Shown piece after piece: positions 1-11,159 of a DNA stretch of 64,000 nt. The translations under genes were made by a program, and so were the position numbers. Within the stretch, counting starts at the first letter, position 1. Each line of letters begins with the position of its first letter. The DNA is from Ligula intestinalis (taxonomy: Eukaryota; Platyhelminthes; Cestoda; Diphyllobothriidea; Diphyllobothriidae). The stretch is taken from NCBI GenBank assembly GCA_036362985.1, contig JAYGXS010000006.1, forward strand, positions 18,196,120-18,260,119, given 5' to 3'. Under the pieces are notes generated by a model. That model was not told where the DNA came from. It ran no database searches and worked only from the letters and a program-made list of their open reading frames with translations.

Positions 1-2
1 CG

Positions 3-2536
3 TTGGACTATCCACAATTCACAGCGGTGGAGGAGAGCTGCTGGCTACGAGTTGTTCTAAAAAACAAATACTCCTTACTTGTTGGCTGTGTTTATCGCCC
101 ACCTAATGCCAATGCAGACTTCGATCTTTGTCTCTCGCAGGCATTTCATGCCGCAGCTGACTTGAATCTTAAGTATTGCTTGATTGCAGGCGATTTTAAC
201 CTTCCTGACGTGCAATGGTTTCCACCATGCGGTCCTTCAAAGTTCGAGAACATACTTGGGGCAATAGATATCGGCATGTGGGATCAGGTAGTCGATTTTC
301 CCACTCGGGGAGCAAACATACTCGACCTAATTTTTTGTCAGAGATGCGAAATACTTTCAGTGTCATCCTTAGACGCACTTGGGAGTTCAGACCACCTTAC
401 AGTTGTATGTGAACTAGAACTGGAGGCGGATAAAACATTTCCCCAAAGTATAGTCTTTATCATGACTTCCGATCAGCAAACACGGTGGACCTACTGGCAC
501 ATCTAAACGCTCTCGACTTGTCTGAATTTTTCCAATGTTTGGATGTAAATGTTTGTACCGATGCACTGTACAAAGTGCTGGATACATTCATCCTCCACTT
601 TGTCCCCTGTGAGAAAGTAATACATGTCAAGGATGAAGTGTACCTTCCTCTGTCTTTCCGTCGTAGGCCGCGTAGGCTGCGTAAACTCTCTCGTCGTTTG
701 CATCGGCAGAACGACACTCCCGTTCTGCTCTTGATCACACTGATCTTTGAGCAGGCTAAGAAGCTCTCCAAAGAAAAGCAGATTGCCGATGAGGCCCACT
801 TCGCTGAAAATCCTTCCCTTAATGTTGCGAAACTCTTTTCGCGTACAGTAAAAGCGCAAAGGAAAACGCAACACCCCATACTTCAAGACACTTTAGGAAA
901 CTCCATAGCTGACGCTAAGTTGACCGCCGATAGCTTCAATGCGTTCCTATCCAAAACGTTTAGTGAAAGCTCGTTCGCTGCACCTCCAGCTATCCGGGCT
1001 TTGACGGGTGCCGTACTCGAAACCATAAGTTTTACCCACTGGGACGTGACTGTAGCCATTCGTCGTTATCGTAAATCTTATAGTCCAAGACCAGATGGCA
1101 TCCCCTTTAGCCTTCTAAAAACTAGAGCGAATGATATCTTCCCGTCTATTCTTTGTAAGGTATTTAATCTTGCTCTTGAGAGCGAAACCTTTCCTTCGTT
1201 GTGGAAGGAATCGCACATAATGCCTATTCGCAAGCATGGCCGATCGACGTCATTCGACAACTTTAGGCGAATAGATACACTTCCCGCAGCCTTGAAGATC
1301 TTGGAGACCTTGATCAAAGAAAAGATGATGCGTCACTTGACAGAGAACAACCTGCTTAATACAGTTCAACATGGCTATCTCGAGAAACGATCTTGTGACA
1401 CCTGCCAGCTGTCTTTCTTTGATTATGCGCTGCAATCTAGAGACAGCGGTTTTGCCATTTATAGCGTCTATTTTGATTTTACTTAGGCTTTTGATCGGGT
1501 CGATCATAACCTCCTTTTTCTGAAATTAGCCTCCTTAGGCATAGGTAGCAAGCCTCTGAACTTCATATCTTCCTATTTGGATGCTCGCACACAACGAGTA
1601 AAAATTTCCAATGTTATCTCCAATCCCACGCATGTGAGGAGTGGAGTTATACAGGGTAGTGTACTGGGTCCGCTCCTATTTTGCCTTTTTGTAAACGACG
1701 TTTCAGATTGTTTTCAGTATGACAGACCCTTCATGTACGCTGATGATTTAAAAGTCGCTTATCGATCTAAACCGGCAGATCGCAACATCGTGCTCGAGCT
1801 GATAAAAGAGAATCTTCAGGCCTTCGACCAGTGGTGTTGCACATGGCGCCTCACCCTTTCATGGCACAAATGTTCCGTTATGGTTGCTGGTGACGATCAT
1901 CAACCGGAATTAAGCATTGACGGCCACGAACTAAATGTCCCAGGGGTTATCAAGGATTTGGGCATATCCTACTCTAATAGTCTCAATTTGTCAGAGCACT
2001 GTGCCCTGATAGTCTCGAAAGCACGCCGTCCCACCGGATTTATCCTTAGAAATTTTAAGACTATCAAGGTTAGAACTAGCCTTTATAATATGTACGTGAG
2101 ACCTAGTCTTGAATACTGCTCGCCCCTATTCAGTCTTCTGCGCACTAGTGAACGGAAGAAAATAGAATCGGTGCAGCACTTCTTCACTAGAAGAGTTTTC
2201 ACTGCAGAACACCGTAATTTAACCTACCAACAGAGGGACACACTTATAAAGCTGGATCCCTTGTGGCTTCGTCGATTGCAGAATGGTCTATTTTTACTGT
2301 TTAAACTTTTGAATGGTCAAAACTTCAATCCTCTCAGTGCAATAAGGCAGCTGGAGCACTCTCTACGCGCCAGTCATCGAGACGCATTTTTATTTCTTTC
2401 TATGGCACGTACAGTTAAGTACCGGCAATTCTTTTCAGTAAATGCCATATCAATCTGGAATAAGCTGCCCAAAAGTATTAAAACCCAGCAAAACTACCCT
2501 ATGTTTAAGAGAGCAATAACTAATTGTCTACATTGA
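3..2536 (+). pseudogene. LINE ORF2: APE endonuclease + reverse transcriptase, broken
   Basis: The first open segment (3-506) is endonuclease: YRPP at residues 31-34, GDFN at 63-66 and SSDH at 128-131. The reverse transcriptase continues in another frame from about 450. Comparison with the copy at 57491-59640 shows one missing base in the A/C-rich stretch near 437-450, which causes the shift. The RT frame then runs 485-2536 with a single TAG at 1484-1486, where the other copy has AAG (lysine) within the DFxKAFD motif. Beyond the stop the RT keeps its GSVLGP turn and the catalytic YADD (residues 54-57 of the 1577-2536 segment). The C-terminus ends in the typical FFS...WNKLP region. Two lesions therefore inactivate an otherwise intact-looking pol protein. 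Confidence 0.92.
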
Positions 2537-3051
2537 GGACAACTTTCACGAATTTTTGGTGCTGACTCGGTGGAATCTCTCTTTCACTCTGATGGCGTTC
2601 GTGGACTTTGAACCCCGCCAGGCTTCATGCTGAAGATAATGCTGCTGAAGCAGCAGCCCGCAGTCTGCTAACCTTTCAGCCGATAGCGCGCAACTTTCTG
2701 CCGACAACCATTGAAGGAAGACTGAGAACACTGTGCTCTTGTGCCAACCCTCTCCGTCTCGAACTAATGCCCTTAAACGATATGAAACATTTCTCCCGCT
2801 GATGAGTCAACTCAGCTTACAACTGCACATTTATTCAGTTTGTATCATACCTTTGAAGGCAGGTTTTTTTTCACTTGAAACAAACTTCCTATCTCGCTCA
2901 GTATTGAAAAAACACAAAATCTGAAACAAAACCAATACTGGCTGCAACATAGGCAGTTTTTTTAGGTTTTTCCGGTCTTCGAGGTGTTGGATGGTGCCCA
3001 AGAGGTGCATTACCAACTCTTAACAATTGCCTGTAAACTGGCATAATAAAC

Positions 3052-3080
3052 ATTTTATTATTATTATTATTATTATTATC
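3052..3080 (+). repeat. (TTA)n microsatellite tail of LINE copy 1
   Basis: About nine TTA/ATT units directly follow the shared 3' UTR. The inverted copy ends at the same point with a short, imperfect version (about 56964-56985), so the tract marks the 3' terminus of the element. Confidence 0.85.
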
Positions 3081-3099
3081 TACCGCTCCCCATTCTTTC

Positions 3100-3600
3100 G
3101 ACCCTGTTGTTCTTGATGACCTCCTCCTGTCTCACCTCTCTTATGGTTGATCCTGGAGGTAGTCGGGCGGTATTACGGTGGTGAACGGTAGTCTCTGTTC
3201 CAATCTGACTTCTCCAGTGACAAGATGCGCTTAAAACCCTCATACGTTCTCATAAACAATCCTGTCTCATTGTATCGCATCAATCCTATCAACCAACTTC
3301 TTTATTTTTATAGAAGCAGTTTTCTTTTTCAAGGATTTTTTTGATTGGGGTCTGCTCAACTAATGCCCCCCGTAATTCCTCCAGAATAATTGCACCCCCC
3401 TTTAGCTCCACATCGAAACATTCTCGTTTCTTTGCCTCCAAATATGCCTTACTCTGGAATAATATTCCCCTCGAAATTAGGCTGTCATCTAACTTAGCAG
3501 TTTTTAAAGTCAAATTAAGTAAACACTTAACTTCGGAAGATATAAAGTCCTTGTTATCCGTCTCCTTCCCAAACACACAACTTTTAGATTTTAAATAAGG
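3100..3600 (+). mobile_element. 3' fragment of a second LINE family (RT C-terminus)
   Basis: The frame 3341-3598 ends in residues resembling the C-terminal domain of CR1/Jockey-type ORF2: a Ser/Arg/Phe-rich stretch, a tryptophan followed by N-N-I-P-L-E, then F-K-V-K-L. Upstream, 3100-3335 is closely repeated at 3896-4130. No RT core is present, so this is a 5'-truncated remnant. It begins about 20 bp after the tail of LINE copy 1. Confidence 0.5.
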
Positions 3601-3895
3601 TCCTCCTGGTATTTGAGGTGGTTATATTCATATTACATTGTTTTCCATATATGTCTATTTCTTTCTCTATAGAGTGATAGTTGCAACGATGTTTCGTCCC
3701 TGTCTCTGTCCAGTCATCATTGCCGTTCTCCGCCCCCCGTTTTACAACCCTGACGATGGACTTCATGGTCTCTAATCGTGCTCACGGCGGTTTTGCTACT
3801 TTCGCCAGCTCGTCACTGGACTCCGCAGTCCTCAAGGTCGCATCTCCGGCATTTCGGTGATGATCACATGACCTCTGCCGTTCCCTCATCTTGTT

Positions 3896-4440
3896 GACCC
3901 TGTTGTCTGCGATGGCCTCCTCCGGTCTCACCTCCTTGATGGTTAATCATGAAGCCAGTCGGGCTGTGTTACCATGGTGAACAACAGCCTCTGCTGCTAA
4001 ATGATTTCTGCAATTGAGAAGAAGCATTTCCAACCTTCATACGTTCTCATCAACAGTCCTGTCTCATTGCACTACAATCAATCCTCTCAACCAACCCCCT
4101 TAATTGTGCAGAAGCAGTTTTTTCTCCTACGTTTTGTTTTCTTTTTGAGCGGGGGTCCGCTGAACTCTGCCCCAGTTTTAATGGTAGGAGTTTTTTTCAC
4201 TGCTTCTTCCTTAGTTCACCATGCGTTTTCAGAGAGTGTTGACCACTATTTTAAAAACGACGATATGTTGGTGGGCATGCAATTTATCTGCCAACACTAC
4301 TAAACACTCCCGCTGCCTATGCCGTTGTTCACGGAGAGCAGCATTTATCAACATTGTATTTATTTTTCCACAGCACTAAGTTTGCAATGACGAGGCCCTT
4401 CGGGCCAAAAATATCAAATTTATTTATTTATAACCTTAAT
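3896..4440 (+). mobile_element. Second copy of the LINE 3' fragment, with hairpin and AT-rich tail
   Basis: The first ~235 bp match 3100-3335 at an offset of 796 bp, after which the two diverge. The segment ends with a GGCCC/GGGCC hairpin (about 4395-4407) and a run of TTTA units, a form typical of LINE 3' ends. No coding domain is recognisable here. Confidence 0.45.
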
Positions 4441-7069
4441 TTTTTTATCAAATAATCAACGATGAAGACACTCGTTGGAAGCAGATTCTGTTATTTTTCA
4501 ATGACCAACGCTATTCAAACAATGATTGCGTTTGCGGAAACTGGATGTAGAAATAAACACACTTACATTTTTGTGATTTGGGTGACGAAGTTGGGCTGTC
4601 CGCAAAAGTTAATTGCTCAAAACGGCCAACTGAATATAGTATCTTGATTTGGGAAGCCATTTAACATATATGGAAAATAAAAAATATGTATTCTTCTTAA
4701 GGACTCATCCCCTGTACGCTAAATGCATCCAGCATTTATGTGCCTCAGGACGTGATGCATGCACGATATCCAGATCGAGGGACTACAAAAAGCCAACCCT
4801 CTCTGAATTTGACGTTTCCTTCTCCTCCATAGTGATGACTATTAATATACAGGTCAGTAAATAAATGCTTGTATATACATGCCTTTGATAATCTGAATGA
4901 TCCTTACGCAATTTATTTATATGTATGCATTGAAATCTTTTTCAAACGATAAAAGAGTAATATCCTGAATTCTAGACTCAACTTCCAACAGGTCACAGTC
5001 TTTACAGGCTACATACACTAAAACTTCGAAATGTGGTCTTGAGGGTTCCGGTCGAGCTGACTTATTATAATGACAGGAACGAAAATAGAGATTTATTCTT
5101 TCGATCTGCAATCAACTTTGACAATGCATCTTCAAATGCAGAATACCGTACATTATCTTTTAAAAACACATAACCATCAACCTGGCCCATGCACATTCTA
5201 CAAGATATGCTTAAGTTACTATCCAAATCATTCGCATTAATAGAGCCTTTGTATACCATCCATTCATCTGTAAATGAATTTGTTTAACTCTTAAAGAAAA
5301 TTAACCATCCATGGATATTTGAATTGTGCAGAGTTAATGAATTGAATAACTGCAAGTAACGAGTCAGATCGAATTTTAAAGTCCAAGCCGATATTTTTGC
5401 ATGCCAGTAATGATGACGAAAGGGTACGATCCACTTTTAATGCGGAGAGGGAAATCTGCACTTCGATTAAAATTTCTTAAGAATTTCACCTCCTCTGAGC
5501 TCAGGAGTTTTAAGTCACTACCTCAGTGTAAAAGACACAGTACTGAAAAAATTAAAGAATAGGCTGTAGATGCTAAAAGTTTCGTATATAGAATATTAAA
5601 TTTGACGTGCCTGTGGCTTTTAAAAATTCCATTGTTGTGGATTCTCTACTGCCCCAGTTAGCCCCAATGAAATTTCAAGCTTCAAAATTCGTGCTCTTCC
5701 GAAACTCACATCTGCTGTATGCTCCTTAAATTTTCTACCAACCGCGGCAGGTGCTCAAAACCAACACTTCGTCTTTATATCCTTTAAAAGTCATATTTTA
5801 AATATCATTACCGATTCCCCGTAAACTTTAGGACAATTATTACACAAAACTTTATATTAAAGGGCAAGAATGCCCTAACATTATGAGCTTAGTTTCGTGT
5901 TATAAATACGAAGAGCATACTTGTGGTTTTCTGTAAGCAACCATATCAACAGCAAAAATGTGTGCTGTGTAAGACAAAATATTTCGCCGCCGCAAACGAT
6001 TCGTCATTGTTAAACAATAGTCAACAATCGTTAGAAAATATGCTAAACTAAGAAAGAAATAGAGATAAAAAATTCCTACGATAAAATTGGAGCAGAGTTG
6101 ATCAAGCCTCCACCTTCAAGAAATGGTACGATAAAAACTGCCTCCCAAATAATTTAGTATGTAAATCAATGAGACTGGTACGATAAGGTGAAATACTACA
6201 CTGAGCTTAATGAAAAGGCTTGAGCTTTCGAAACGTTCCCTGTCATGGGAGAGATCATTCAGCAGTCAGACCTACTTTCCACAGCAGCATGGCCGTCCGA
6301 CTGATTGAAGAATCGACCATCAGGGACGCGAGTTGTGTCGAGCTTATCACATACAATAGGGTCGAAACGAAGAGGGAACATTAGGGTCACGGGATCATCA
6401 CCAAAATGCCAAAGATGTGACCTTGAGGACTGCAGATTCCACCGACAGAGTGGTAAAAATAGAAAAACCCGCCGTAGTTACAAACGGAAATTGTGAAGAC
6501 ATCATCGGGATTGCAAAATGGAGGAAAGTATGAAGGTGGTCAACACTTTGCATTGATGGATGAAAAGAAGAGGGGACAAAAAATGGCTGCGGATAACATA
6601 AGCATACCTAGAAACGATTTCAATATCAAGCGGCACTGCCTCCAATAGAAGGTCAAAAATTCGGTTTTGGAAGGAAACGAGCAAGTGGGACTTCATGGCT
6701 TCCGAAGGTAAATGTCTACATAAGTTGGCTTTGAGAATGGCTACTTAACGCAACAACATAGGTAAGAGCGGAATATTATTCCAGATGAAAACATGTCAAA
6801 AAAGAAAAACGAAAACGGTGGTTGGCGAAATGAACATGGAAGCGTTATGGGTAGTATAGAGTCGATCTCCTGGAGTGAAAATATTGATTCTTAAGATATA
6901 TGATTTTAAATTTATACGAGAGATAAAATAATTGGAAGACAGGCATCCCAAGAAAAAAGAGAAAATAGTCTTTGAGTAATAGTTCGCTGAACATTTTTAA
7001 TCTTACTGTGGTCAGGGGCATTAAGTAGATCTAAAGAAGGGGACATCATTATTCACTATAATGCAACAC
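4441..7069. other. No supported gene (AT-rich intergenic)
   Basis: Only short frames without recognisable domains are seen. A motif resembling the GAAACG-containing dispersed repeat (see 45630, 60085, 61890) occurs near 6215-6290. No tRNA, rRNA or transposase signature was recognised. Confidence 0.5.
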
Positions 7070-7704
7070 TTACGAAGGTAATAGGCAGAGCCTTTGAAAA
7101 TCTTGGACGTCGCTCTTCAAACCTACTTTAAGGGGTCTTGGGAATAAGTTTAACTCACGATTTGGTTCTGCTTTGCCAAGTCGGAAGGTTTCCTGTACTC
7201 GTATGATCTTCCCATCCGGCAGGACGCTGTCGTCGTAATCCTTAATACGATTCATATCTTTCGTCCATCTTTCCTTTTGAGGGTTTGCTGTGGACTCAGG
7301 AACACCCGTTTTAGGGCTAGTATTTAAGTTCCCCATCTGCGCAATTGCGGTTTGCTTCCTCGATAATGCTGCTACTCTGAGGCTTGTTAGGGACATTAGG
7401 ATAGCTTCCTTCAGAACAAGGAGTTTTGAAACCCATGTTGTAGGTGATTTACTGTCTTCGTTCTGGCCCTCTTCAACACGTTCGGACTCCATAGAGCAAG
7501 AAGGGTGGCCAGGGGTGCAATTTTCCTCTGCCCCCTTTTAGACAGTTTAGAGACCTTCTTCTTTTTCTTCTTATGTTTCCCCTGTGCTTTAGGGACATGG
7601 AGGGCTGTTTGCACCGCTGCCATTGTCTGCTTCACTTCTAATTTCAGATTAATCATTGCTTTTTCAAGATTCAAAAATGTATGAATGAGTGCATAGTAAA
7701 ACAT
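7070..7704 (-). pseudogene. LINE ORF1-like remnant
   Basis: Two overlapping frames (7411-7704 and 7070-7492) appear to belong to one coding region split by a frameshift. The first has a lysine run (residues ~43-49) after a helical N-terminus. The second ends with RPLKVGLKS, which resembles the RPLKVV block in ORF1 proteins of CR1/L2-type LINEs; the same block is seen at about 23560 upstream of a recognisable ORF2. ORF1 proteins bind the element RNA. No ORF2 follows downstream on this strand, so the copy is fragmentary. The assignment rests mainly on the RPLKV block and the basic character. Confidence 0.45.
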
Positions 7705-8294
7705 GCAGGCTTTTCATCGTGATGGATATCCCTTAGAAGTACTAGACTTTTACTCCTTTTCACGGAAGGTGTTTTAATGGAGTATCTTGTTCGTATTTCA
7801 TCACGTTAATTTACGTCAGCTTCTTCAGCATGGACGAGGGGCTCAATGGTTACGACGCAGTTCATCTTTTATAACCGATTTTGGCGAGAATGATTAGTGA
7901 GGCCAAGGCTATATCTATTCCCCCACCAAACTGCTTCAAGTATTAAGTCGTTAAAAATTTACTTCTTGGCTAGGAAAGGTAAATTAATATGTAGTTGTGG
8001 CGGAATTCATCAAAAAATTTGCAATTAAATAAGCTTATGCTTGTTTATGTAAACTAAGAGCATTAAATTTAACCAACATTAACCTCGATTGCATAGAATA
8101 CGAAATGTAGTCGAGGGATATTTTATCTTACGTAGGCAGAAATAAAAATAAAATGGAAATTAGGCCTCCTATAGGTGGAATGTAACGAAACAATTTAAAG
8201 TTAAGCTACCAAGCATTTGAAAGTAGATTTTTATCATAATTCGACGGGGGTTTTTGGCCTCTATAATCATGCTTGGCCCGATTTTGATTACGTA
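7705..8294. other. No supported gene
   Basis: AT-rich sequence with no frame, repeat or RNA structure that I can assign. Confidence 0.4.
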
Positions 8295-8440
8295 CATTTC
8301 GTGGCTAAATGGCGTAGTTAGACGCTCAACTTCTCGGAGAGAGATCCGGGGTTCGAATTCGGCCCGTGGCGAAAGTGTTTTCCTTTTGGTGTGAGGTCAT
8401 CAGTTCGAGTTCAGGTGACGACGAAAATGTTTGGGCCTCC
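8295..8440 (+). repeat. tRNA-like SINE head with duplicated B-box
   Basis: An A-box-like TGGCGTAGTTAGACGC (8319-8334 region) is followed about 25 nt later by a B-box-like GGTTCGAATTC (8350-8360). The spacing fits an RNA polymerase III internal promoter. The acceptor and T stems do not pair well, so it is not a functional tRNA. About 60 bp further on, a second B-box-like CAGTTCGAGTTC occurs, followed by the same GACGAAAATGTTT-type flank, which suggests a small tandem duplication. Confidence 0.45.
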
Positions 8441-11159
8441 TGTACACCTAAATCGTTAAAGCTTACATTTATCATGCTCCTGATGACTATGTGTGAAGGC
8501 ATTTACGTATAAATCTGTATCGAAACCGATAGAATTAGGAAGATAGGTGGGAAACTTCCTAAAACAGAGATTTAGACGATAACTTTCAGATGATAGTGTA
8601 ACGAATAACTATGTTAACACGAATGACTCAGGCTTTGTAGGAGTTCTCGCTGTATTGTTTGGTATTGGAATACTCTTCTCGGACTAGGAATCAGTAGAAA
8701 CGAAGAAGGACGCCATCCGGTGAATCCGAAAGTAGAAAGGAAACAACTACGTCCTGTTGGAGATTTCTGAGGAGGATTATGTTGACCAGACAAAATTAGT
8801 CCTTAGTCCCTGAAGTCTGTAGAAGAGACTAGCAGCCCTTTATTTTTAAGAACTTAAATTCCATTAAGCTCGAAAATGGAGATCGAATTTATCAGACGAA
8901 TTTCTTCAAAAGACGATTTGCTGTAGAATGTAAGAGGCACAACTTTATCGGACTACTGTGAAAATGTCTAAACTAGTAAATTACTGATATCAAAACCAAT
9001 GAGATATAAGGTCAAATGAGTGACTCAGCCTTTGTAGTTCTTTTCTCCTACGCCATCGTGTGTGCTTAGTTGTGAGAAATTTCCCAAGCACCAGTGTTGT
9101 GGGAGTTTCGTTGAACCAAGTTCGTTCAGGAGGAGTTTGTACGATAACCTGCTGTGCTTGTTCAGAGCTAACTATGCAGGCAGATGGATTTGAGACCCGA
9201 GTGGCGATGTGACGAGAGGAGATACAATGGTACGGTTTGTTCAGTGAACAAATTTTGTGAATATCCTGTTTTGTAGGCAAAAACAAATGGGGTTTTCTTG
9301 ACACACTTTCGTAGGTCATTGGAAACAAATATTTCCTCTTAACACGCCACTTTTTAAAGAGATTTCAAACCACGCGCGGGTACGATGTTTTCAACATTGT
9401 AACACGCGGTACAACGATGTGATTGACGCAATGGTTATGGGCTTGGAGTTTGCGTTGAGAATGGGTTTCGAAAAAAATGCCATAGGCTGTTAGCTATTTC
9501 GTTTCAGATGTACGGATAGGTTTCGCAACTAACGGTAGGTTGAGAGTTTGTTCTAAAGTTAGAGTGAGGTTTAGCGTCTGGGGTAGTGTTATCGTTAGAT
9601 TGTAAGTAACTGGATGGTAGTTTCCAGTGCACTTTTTGAGGCTATCGACATTTCGCTTAATTCTCCGCCTCCGTACAGCCGTACGCCTGGGTCATTTACT
9701 TCACTACCTGAGTCTCAAAGAAGACGCCCATCTAAATTAGCGTAAAAGGGCCATGTTTTCAAATAACACGTGGGTATGGAAAAACTGATATTCAGATGAT
9801 GGCGCAGACTTGAAAATAAGAGAAGGCGAGGCGAGACTACTGGACACCGTTTTTTTTCTATCGCCGATGCTTATTAATATTTTAAAATAAGGCTTCATTG
9901 CAAAATATTTGGCAAGACGACTCTTAACACATGACTTCCTACATCCGGCCTTGAAAAAATATTTATGTCCCTACACTCCTGTCGCATTGTTCCGCATTAA
10001 ACAGCGACTAATGTTTCTAGATTGTTTTCGCGTTAAAAGATAACAGAATTTTAAATCTCGATTTATACTGACTTCACATAAATGCAACCCTCCTGCATAT
10101 ATAAGAGTTCTTTATTGCTGCATTGTACGCATCATCCATTGTATCTCAGTTTATACTCAGGTCGACCAAAAATTTCCAGAACCCGCATATATTCCCTATT
10201 TTCCTCTTCGATAAACGAAACCCAGAATGGTTAGTAGACGCAGCATGAACTGCAGGTGCAGTGCAAGGTGTCATATTATTCTATGCTTACTACGACCCTA
10301 TTGTGTGTTTTATACCATACTGAATGCTTACAATAATAATAGACAGAAAATTTATGATGCCACATCAAAGTAATCTTCACATTAAACTACTACAAACTAG
10401 GATGACAGAAAACTGGTAAAAATTGGTAAACAATGATAGAAAGGGAAACGATACAACTCACTGGATTCTAACACCTTTCTTCAGCATTAGCCAGAAAGTT
10501 GACTTGCAATGAAGAAGAATTGATCGAAATTGCTGGTCAAGTTCAGCCGTCTGGTCTAGCAATGGTAGTCACCAGAATTGGTAATGTGTGTGAAAGGGGA
10601 AGGTCTTTTTAGGAATTTTTTCGAGCACACAGTTCAGACTGCTTCGCAGTCACGCCAATGTGAGAAGTTGCTTAGCCACGTGGATCCAACATGCGAAACA
10701 AGTTGCGAAAATGTAGTTAACTCAAATGAAACGAAAATAATGCATAGAAACAAAGGCAGGTAGACACCTTAAAATAGAAGGTACAAGAATCTGCATAGCT
10801 CCTTCACCAGAGCGTTGGTGGGACAAAACAAACGCGACAAAAAGTTACATAACAAAGGTGGCAGAAAAACAAATATGTCTCCCAAAACGAGCAGAAGGGG
10901 TGGTGGTACAGAATGGCGTGTTGGAGGGATAGATTGCGTATGAGGGGGTGAGAGTGACTTGTGGCTGAAAGAGGGGGACGGACCGGACGTCGAAGGTGCA
11001 GAGGACATTGATGGTCTAACTGACGGGGAGTTGCATTCAAAGTAAGCTGACTTTAATCATTCGAGCAAAACAGTGTCAATGTTTTCAGCCTTTTTAATGC
11101 TATACTAATTGTCCATTGGATGCAGTTGGACGCAGTTGTGTCATTCGTTGCTTCAGCTA
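8441..11159. other. No supported gene
   Basis: Several short frames are present without recognisable domains. 9530-9610 has diverged GTTAG-type repeats resembling the reverse complement of the CCTAA-rich stretch near 50865-50905. Nothing else is assignable. Confidence 0.45.

Larger units (their letters stand above)
1..3080 (+). mobile_element. CR1/Jockey-type LINE, copy 1 (5' end outside window)
   Basis: A non-LTR retrotransposon that starts upstream of the window. It contains the C-terminal half of an APE-type endonuclease, a reverse transcriptase and its C-terminal domain, a ~500 bp 3' UTR (2537-3050) and a terminal (TTA)n tract at about 3052-3080, as expected for target-primed retrotransposition with a microsatellite tail. 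The same coding region and 3' UTR recur inverted at 56966-59640 with very high similarity, so this is a defined repeat family. The CR1-like assignment rests on domain order and on the C-terminal motif with phenylalanines followed by WNKLP. The exact clade would need a phylogeny. Confidence 0.93.

Noticed and set aside
8310..8370. Functional tRNA gene
   Set aside because: A- and B-box-like motifs are present but acceptor and T-stem pairing fails, so it is reported as SINE-like.
9530..9610. Telomere-like repeats
   Set aside because: GTTAG-type units are too diverged and interrupted; no TTAGGG array is present here or at 50885.
10769..11040. Two overlapping proline/serine-rich minus-strand frames
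   Set aside because: Low-complexity translations of a G-rich plus strand; no support as a gene.
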